DNA from: Cochleicola gelatinilyticus
Lineage (GTDB): Bacteria > Bacteroidota > Bacteroidia > Flavobacteriales > Flavobacteriaceae
Direction of reading: 5' to 3'
Length of the DNA: 64,000 bases
NCBI RefSeq assembly: GCF_001637325.1
Contig: NZ_LRXL01000026.1
Coordinates: 806,001 to 870,000 of the forward strand
Below, piece after piece: positions 60,947 through 64,000 of the stretch. Numbering within the stretch: the first letter of the stretch is position 1; the number at the start of each line of letters is the position of its first letter. Position numbers and translations under genes: made by a program. The notes below the pieces were generated by a model that was not told the DNA's origin, ran no database searches, and saw nothing but the letters and a program-made list of their open reading frames with translations.

Positions 60947-61435
60947 ATGGAATTAAAAGATATTCAAAACTTAATCAAGTTTGTAGCTAAATCTGGCGCT
61001 AGTGAAGTGAAACTTGAAATGGAAGATATTAAAATTACCATTAAAACAGGTAGTGACGACCATAAAGGGGAAACAACGTATATTCAACAAATCCCTGCCA
61101 TGGGAGCCCCACAACAACAAATGGTGGCTGCTCCTCAACAAGAAGCTCCTGTAGTAGCTAAACCAACCGATACTAAAACCGAAGATGATTCAAAATACAT
61201 CACAATTAAATCACCAATCATCGGAACATTCTATCGCAAACCATCACCAGACAAACCCGTATTCGTAGAAGTTGGAGATACCATTGGAACTGGAGATGTT
61301 CTATGTGTTATCGAAGCAATGAAACTATTTAATGAAATTGAAAGCGAACTAAGTGGGAAGATTGTAAAAGTATTGGTAGATGATTCATCACCAGTAGAAT
61401 TCGATCAACCGTTATTTTTAGTAGACCCATCTTAA
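60947..61435 (+). CDS. accB: acetyl-CoA carboxylase biotin carboxyl carrier protein
   Basis: This 162-residue protein carries biotin on Lys126 in the motif EAMKLFNEIE (most bacteria have AMKM; the Leu variant is also seen). An N-terminal helical part precedes a Pro/Ala/Gln-rich linker (about 50-75), then the biotinyl lipoyl-like domain (SPIIGTFYRKPSPDKP to the end). It lies 31 bp after fabH and before accC, with which its product works. Confidence 0.95.
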   Translation: MELKDIQNLIKFVAKSGASEVKLEMEDIKITIKTGSDDHKGETTYIQQIPAMGAPQQQMVAAPQQEAPVVAKPTDTKTEDDSKYITIKSPIIGTFYRKPSPDKPVFVEVGDTIGTGDVLCVIEAMKLFNEIESELSGKIVKVLVDDSSPVEFDQPLFLVDPS

Positions 61436-61448
61436 TACGTCTAACCCG

Positions 61449-61465
61449 CCTGCCTAACAGGCAGG
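61449..61465. repeat. palindromic hairpin between accB and accC
   Basis: CCTGCCT and AGGCAGG form a perfect 7-bp stem around AAC, just after the accB stop. It is GC-rich in an AT-rich gap and lacks a T run, so it is not a standard terminator. It may be an interspersed repeat (REP-like) or an mRNA-stability or attenuation element between accB and accC. Confidence 0.55.
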
Positions 61466-61536
61466 TCACAAATCTCAATCTATTCAAATCCTGTAAGAAG
61501 GAAAGAGTTATTTGAGATTTGATATGTCAGAAAATT

Positions 61537-62892
61537 ATGTTTAAAAAGATATTAATTGCCAATAGAGGAGAGATTGCGCTACGCGTTATTCGAACGTGTC
61601 GGGAAATGGGAATATTAACCGTCGCTGTATATTCTAAAGCTGATGAAGAAAGCCTACATGTACGCTTTGCCGACGAAGCCGTTTGTATTGGACCTGCTGC
61701 CAGTAGCGAGAGCTATCTTAAAATCTCTAACATTATAGCAGCTGCAGAAATTACAAATGCAGATGCCATTCATCCAGGATACGGATTTCTTTCAGAAAAT
61801 GCGAGATTTTCAAAAATCTGCGACGAGCACAACATTAAGTTTATCGGAGCTTCTGCCGACATGATCGACCGTATGGGAGACAAAGCAATGGCGAAAGCAA
61901 CCATGAAAGAGGCAGGAGTGCCTTGTGTGCCTGGTAGTGATGGGATAATTCCAGATTTTAAAACCTGTAAGATTGTTGCCAAAGAAACTGGATATCCCGT
62001 AATGCTCAAAGCAAGTGCTGGAGGTGGAGGAAAAGGAATGCGTGCCGTTTGGAAAGAAGCAGATCTCCAAGATGCTTGGGAGTCTGCTCGACAAGAAAGT
62101 AAAGCTGCATTCGGCAATGACGATATGTATATGGAAAAACTTATCGAAGAACCACGCCATATAGAAATTCAAATTGTTGGAGATAGCACAGGTAAAGCTT
62201 GTCACTTAAGCGAACGAGATTGTTCTATTCAAAGAAGACATCAAAAGCTTACCGAAGAAACCCCAAGTCCGTTTATGACGAAAAAACTTCGAACCGATAT
62301 GGGGAATGCAGCTGTAAAAGCAGCAGAATATATAAAATATGAAGGAGCGGGAACCGTTGAATTTTTAGTAGACAAACACCGTAACTTCTTCTTCATGGAA
62401 ATGAATACACGTATTCAAGTAGAGCACCCAATTACCGAGCAGGTAATCGATTTCGACCTTATTCGTGAACAAATATTAGTCGCGGCAGGAATTCCTATTT
62501 CTGGAAAAAACTACACACCAAAACTGCATTCTATCGAGTGTCGTATCAACGCAGAAGACCCATACAACAATTTTAGACCTTCACCAGGTAAGATTACAGT
62601 ATTACATGCACCGGGAGGACATGGAGTTCGTTTAGATACACATGTGTATGCAGGGTATACTATTCCGCCGAATTACGATTCGATGATCGCTAAACTCATT
62701 ACTACGGCACAAACTCGTGAGGAAGCCATCAATAAGATGAAACGAGCTTTAGATGAATTTGTAATAGAAGGTATAAAAACCACCATTCCGTTTCACCGTC
62801 AGCTTATGGACGATCCCGCATATGTTGCTGGAAATTACACTACGGCATTTATGAACGATTTTGTTATGAACGAACCGGAAGAAGAGGAATAG
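61537..62892 (+). CDS. accC: acetyl-CoA carboxylase biotin carboxylase subunit
   Basis: This 451-residue ATP-grasp enzyme carboxylates the biotin on AccB. The [19 protein letters not shown]-terminus, [25 protein letters not shown] (ATP loop), the active-site [14 protein letters not shown] and [10 protein letters not shown] signatures are all in place. The start is the ATG at 61537; a TTG reading to 61519 would add six residues. It lies about 100 bp after accB, with the palindrome between them. Confidence 0.96.
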   Translation: MFKKILIANRGEIALRVIRTCREMGILTVAVYSKADEESLHVRFADEAVCIGPAASSESYLKISNIIAAAEITNADAIHPGYGFLSENARFSKICDEHNIKFIGASADMIDRMGDKAMAKATMKEAGVPCVPGSDGIIPDFKTCKIVAKETGYPVMLKASAGGGGKGMRAVWKEADLQDAWESARQESKAAFGNDDMYMEKLIEEPRHIEIQIVGDSTGKACHLSERDCSIQRRHQKLTEETPSPFMTKKLRTDMGNAAVKAAEYIKYEGAGTVEFLVDKHRNFFFMEMNTRIQVEHPITEQVIDFDLIREQILVAAGIPISGKNYTPKLHSIECRINAEDPYNNFRPSPGKITVLHAPGGHGVRLDTHVYAGYTIPPNYDSMIAKLITTAQTREEAINKMKRALDEFVIEGIKTTIPFHRQLMDDPAYVAGNYTTAFMNDFVMNEPEEEE

Positions 62893-62916
62893 GAACTCAC
62901 AATAATCATATAATTA

Positions 62917-62963
62917 AGCACCAAATTCAACAGCATATCGCTTGAGGATTTGGTGTTTTTTTT
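62917..62963 (+). terminator. Rho-independent terminator after accC
   Basis: The stem CACCAAAT / ATTTGGTG with a 20-base loop is followed by a run of T. It closes the fabH-accB-accC transcript. Confidence 0.75.
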
Positions 62964-62981
62964 GAAACACATTCTAATAAA

Positions 62982-64000
62982 ATGAATATTAAAAATGCAT
63001 CGTATTGGGAATATAAAACATGGTTCCACAACATCGATTTTGCGGTAATTGGAAGTGGTATCGTTGGTTTAAATTGTGCTTTAGCTCTTCGGAAAAAACA
63101 CCCCAGGAGTAAAATTGTTATTTTTGAACGAGGCATGCTCCCAAGCGGCGCAAGTACTAAAAATGCTGGATTTGCATGTTTTGGAAGCCTTTCAGAAATA
63201 CTTTCAGACCTTCAAAATCATTCCGAACAAGAAGTGATCGGTCTCGTTCAAGCAAGGATAAGAGGATTGGAATTACTTCGGAAAACTTTAGGGGACGTAA
63301 CATTAGATTTTCAATTGAATGGTGGCTTTGAGCTTTTTAGGAGTTCGGAAAATACCCTATTTGAAACTTGTTTAAATAAAAGAGCATATGTAAATAAGTT
63401 ATTACACCCCGTTTTTGAAGCCGATGTGTTTTCAGAAGAAACCAATACCTTTCAATTTAAAAACATTCAATCGACGATAATTCGTAATCGGTTTGAAGGG
63501 CAGATCGATACTGGAAAAATGGTATCTGGATTGCTTCAAAAAGCTTCAGAAGCACAAATACACATTCTTAACAATGCCGAAATTACCCAATTACATGATA
63601 GTGGAAGTAAAGTAAATTTTCAGTTAAACAATTCCGAAGAACTAACCGCGAAACAAGTGTGCATCGCAACTAACGGATTTGCAAAACAACTCTTACATGA
63701 AAATGTACAACCTGCCCGTGCTCAGGTGCTTATTACGAAACCCATAAAAAATTTGGCTATAAAAGGAACATTTCATTTAGAGGAGGGCTACTATTATTTT
63801 AGAAATATTGACGACCGTATTTTATTAGGTGGTGGTAGAAATCTCGATATAAAAGGTGAAGAAACCACCGTAATGAAAGTTACTAACCTAATTCAGAATA
63901 AGTTAGAGGAATTACTCCATACAACAATATTACCCGAAACTGCGTTTGAAATAGAACGTCGCTGGAGTGGTATTATGGGAGTAGGAAGTAAGAAGAAGCC
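62982..64000 (+). CDS. partial FAD-dependent oxidoreductase (DAO family), C-terminus outside window
   Basis: An open frame runs from the ATG at 62982 to the window edge, about 339 codons. The FAD-binding Rossmann motif VIGSGIVGLNCALAL (about 22-36) is followed by the acidic end of strand 2 (FERG) and ASTKNAGFACFGS, typical of the DAO family (glycine oxidase / D-amino acid dehydrogenase-like). Later segments (TNGFAKQL and the DRILLGGGRN region) also fit. It carries no signal peptide, so a cytoplasmic amine or amino-acid oxidase is likely; the substrate is unknown. It follows the accC terminator. Confidence 0.85.
   Translation, partial: MNIKNASYWEYKTWFHNIDFAVIGSGIVGLNCALALRKKHPRSKIVIFERGMLPSGASTKNAGFACFGSLSEILSDLQNHSEQEVIGLVQARIRGLELLRKTLGDVTLDFQLNGGFELFRSSENTLFETCLNKRAYVNKLLHPVFEADVFSEETNTFQFKNIQSTIIRNRFEGQIDTGKMVSGLLQKASEAQIHILNNAEITQLHDSGSKVNFQLNNSEELTAKQVCIATNGFAKQLLHENVQPARAQVLITKPIKNLAIKGTFHLEEGYYYFRNIDDRILLGGGRNLDIKGEETTVMKVTNLIQNKLEELLHTTILPETAFEIERRWSGIMGVGSKKK

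Noticed and set aside
1-64000. CRISPR arrays, transposases, integrases, rRNA operons or defence islands
   Set aside because: I found no regularly spaced repeats, no mobile-element proteins and no rRNA or recognisable defence gene sets in the window.

Overview
The window reads as a chromosome segment of a Bacteroidota bacterium, most likely a marine member of the Flavobacteriaceae. The evidence is the AT-rich sequence, the recurrent Bacteroidota -7 promoter box (TAnnTTTG) in front of many genes, and lineage-typical genes: a DUF4175 protein, a DUF4837 lipoprotein, a bacterial GH3-family protein, a YtxH/holin/small-protein trio, a GlnRS, a CarboxypepD-regulatory plus beta-barrel outer-membrane protein, and a small protein with a PID-CTERM-like tail. 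No phage, transposase, rRNA or CRISPR array is visible. Two tRNA genes are present.

Layout. 1-7.1 kb is the end of a surface-polysaccharide cluster: a partial membrane protein, a pyruvyl-transferase-like protein, and a minus-strand operon rmlC-rmlD-Wzz-Wzx-Wzy. 7.3-11.5 kb is an M23 peptidase / GH3 / uncharacterised nucleosidase-like operon. 11.6-17 kb holds tatA, a DUF4837 lipoprotein, a LysM lytic transglycosylase, pgk and a DNA polymerase III delta-prime gene. 17.1-23.9 kb is the DUF4175 - ybeY - mnmG - methyltransferase operon, with a near-perfect ParB-binding parS site on each side of mnmG. 24-34.8 kb holds gltX, an SPFH protein, the YtxH trio, glnS, folB, tRNA-Cys, a LysE-type exporter, an adhesin-like DUF2807 protein and RNase R. 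35.15-35.73 kb is a very AT-rich gene-free stretch with DnaA-box-like words and inverted repeats, the best candidate for a replication origin. 35.7-46.5 kb holds rpiB, a CDF metal exporter, a GNAT protein, a sterol-desaturase-family enzyme, four envelope proteases or hydrolases, and rnpA. 46.6-57.8 kb holds a cation/proton antiporter, lepA, a large outer-membrane receptor, dusB, a LolC/E-type permease, rbfA, methylmalonyl-CoA epimerase, a CAT-anticodon tRNA and ribE. 57.8-62.9 kb holds pdxA and the lipid/ribosome run yceD-rpmF-fabH-accB-accC. A partial FAD-dependent oxidoreductase runs off the right edge.

Most of the window is housekeeping. The most interesting reading is positional: paired parS sites at 18.0 and 19.9 kb plus an origin-like AT-rich region at about 35.4 kb suggest that this is the origin/centromere-proximal part of the chromosome, although dnaA, parA and parB are not in the window. 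Other points of note are a dusB gene with no canonical start codon, apparent leaderless promoters for holB and rbfA, a nucleosidase-like protein of unknown role next to a GH3 ligase, a subtilisin with a very long insert between its catalytic Asp and His, and small palindromic elements in gene gaps.
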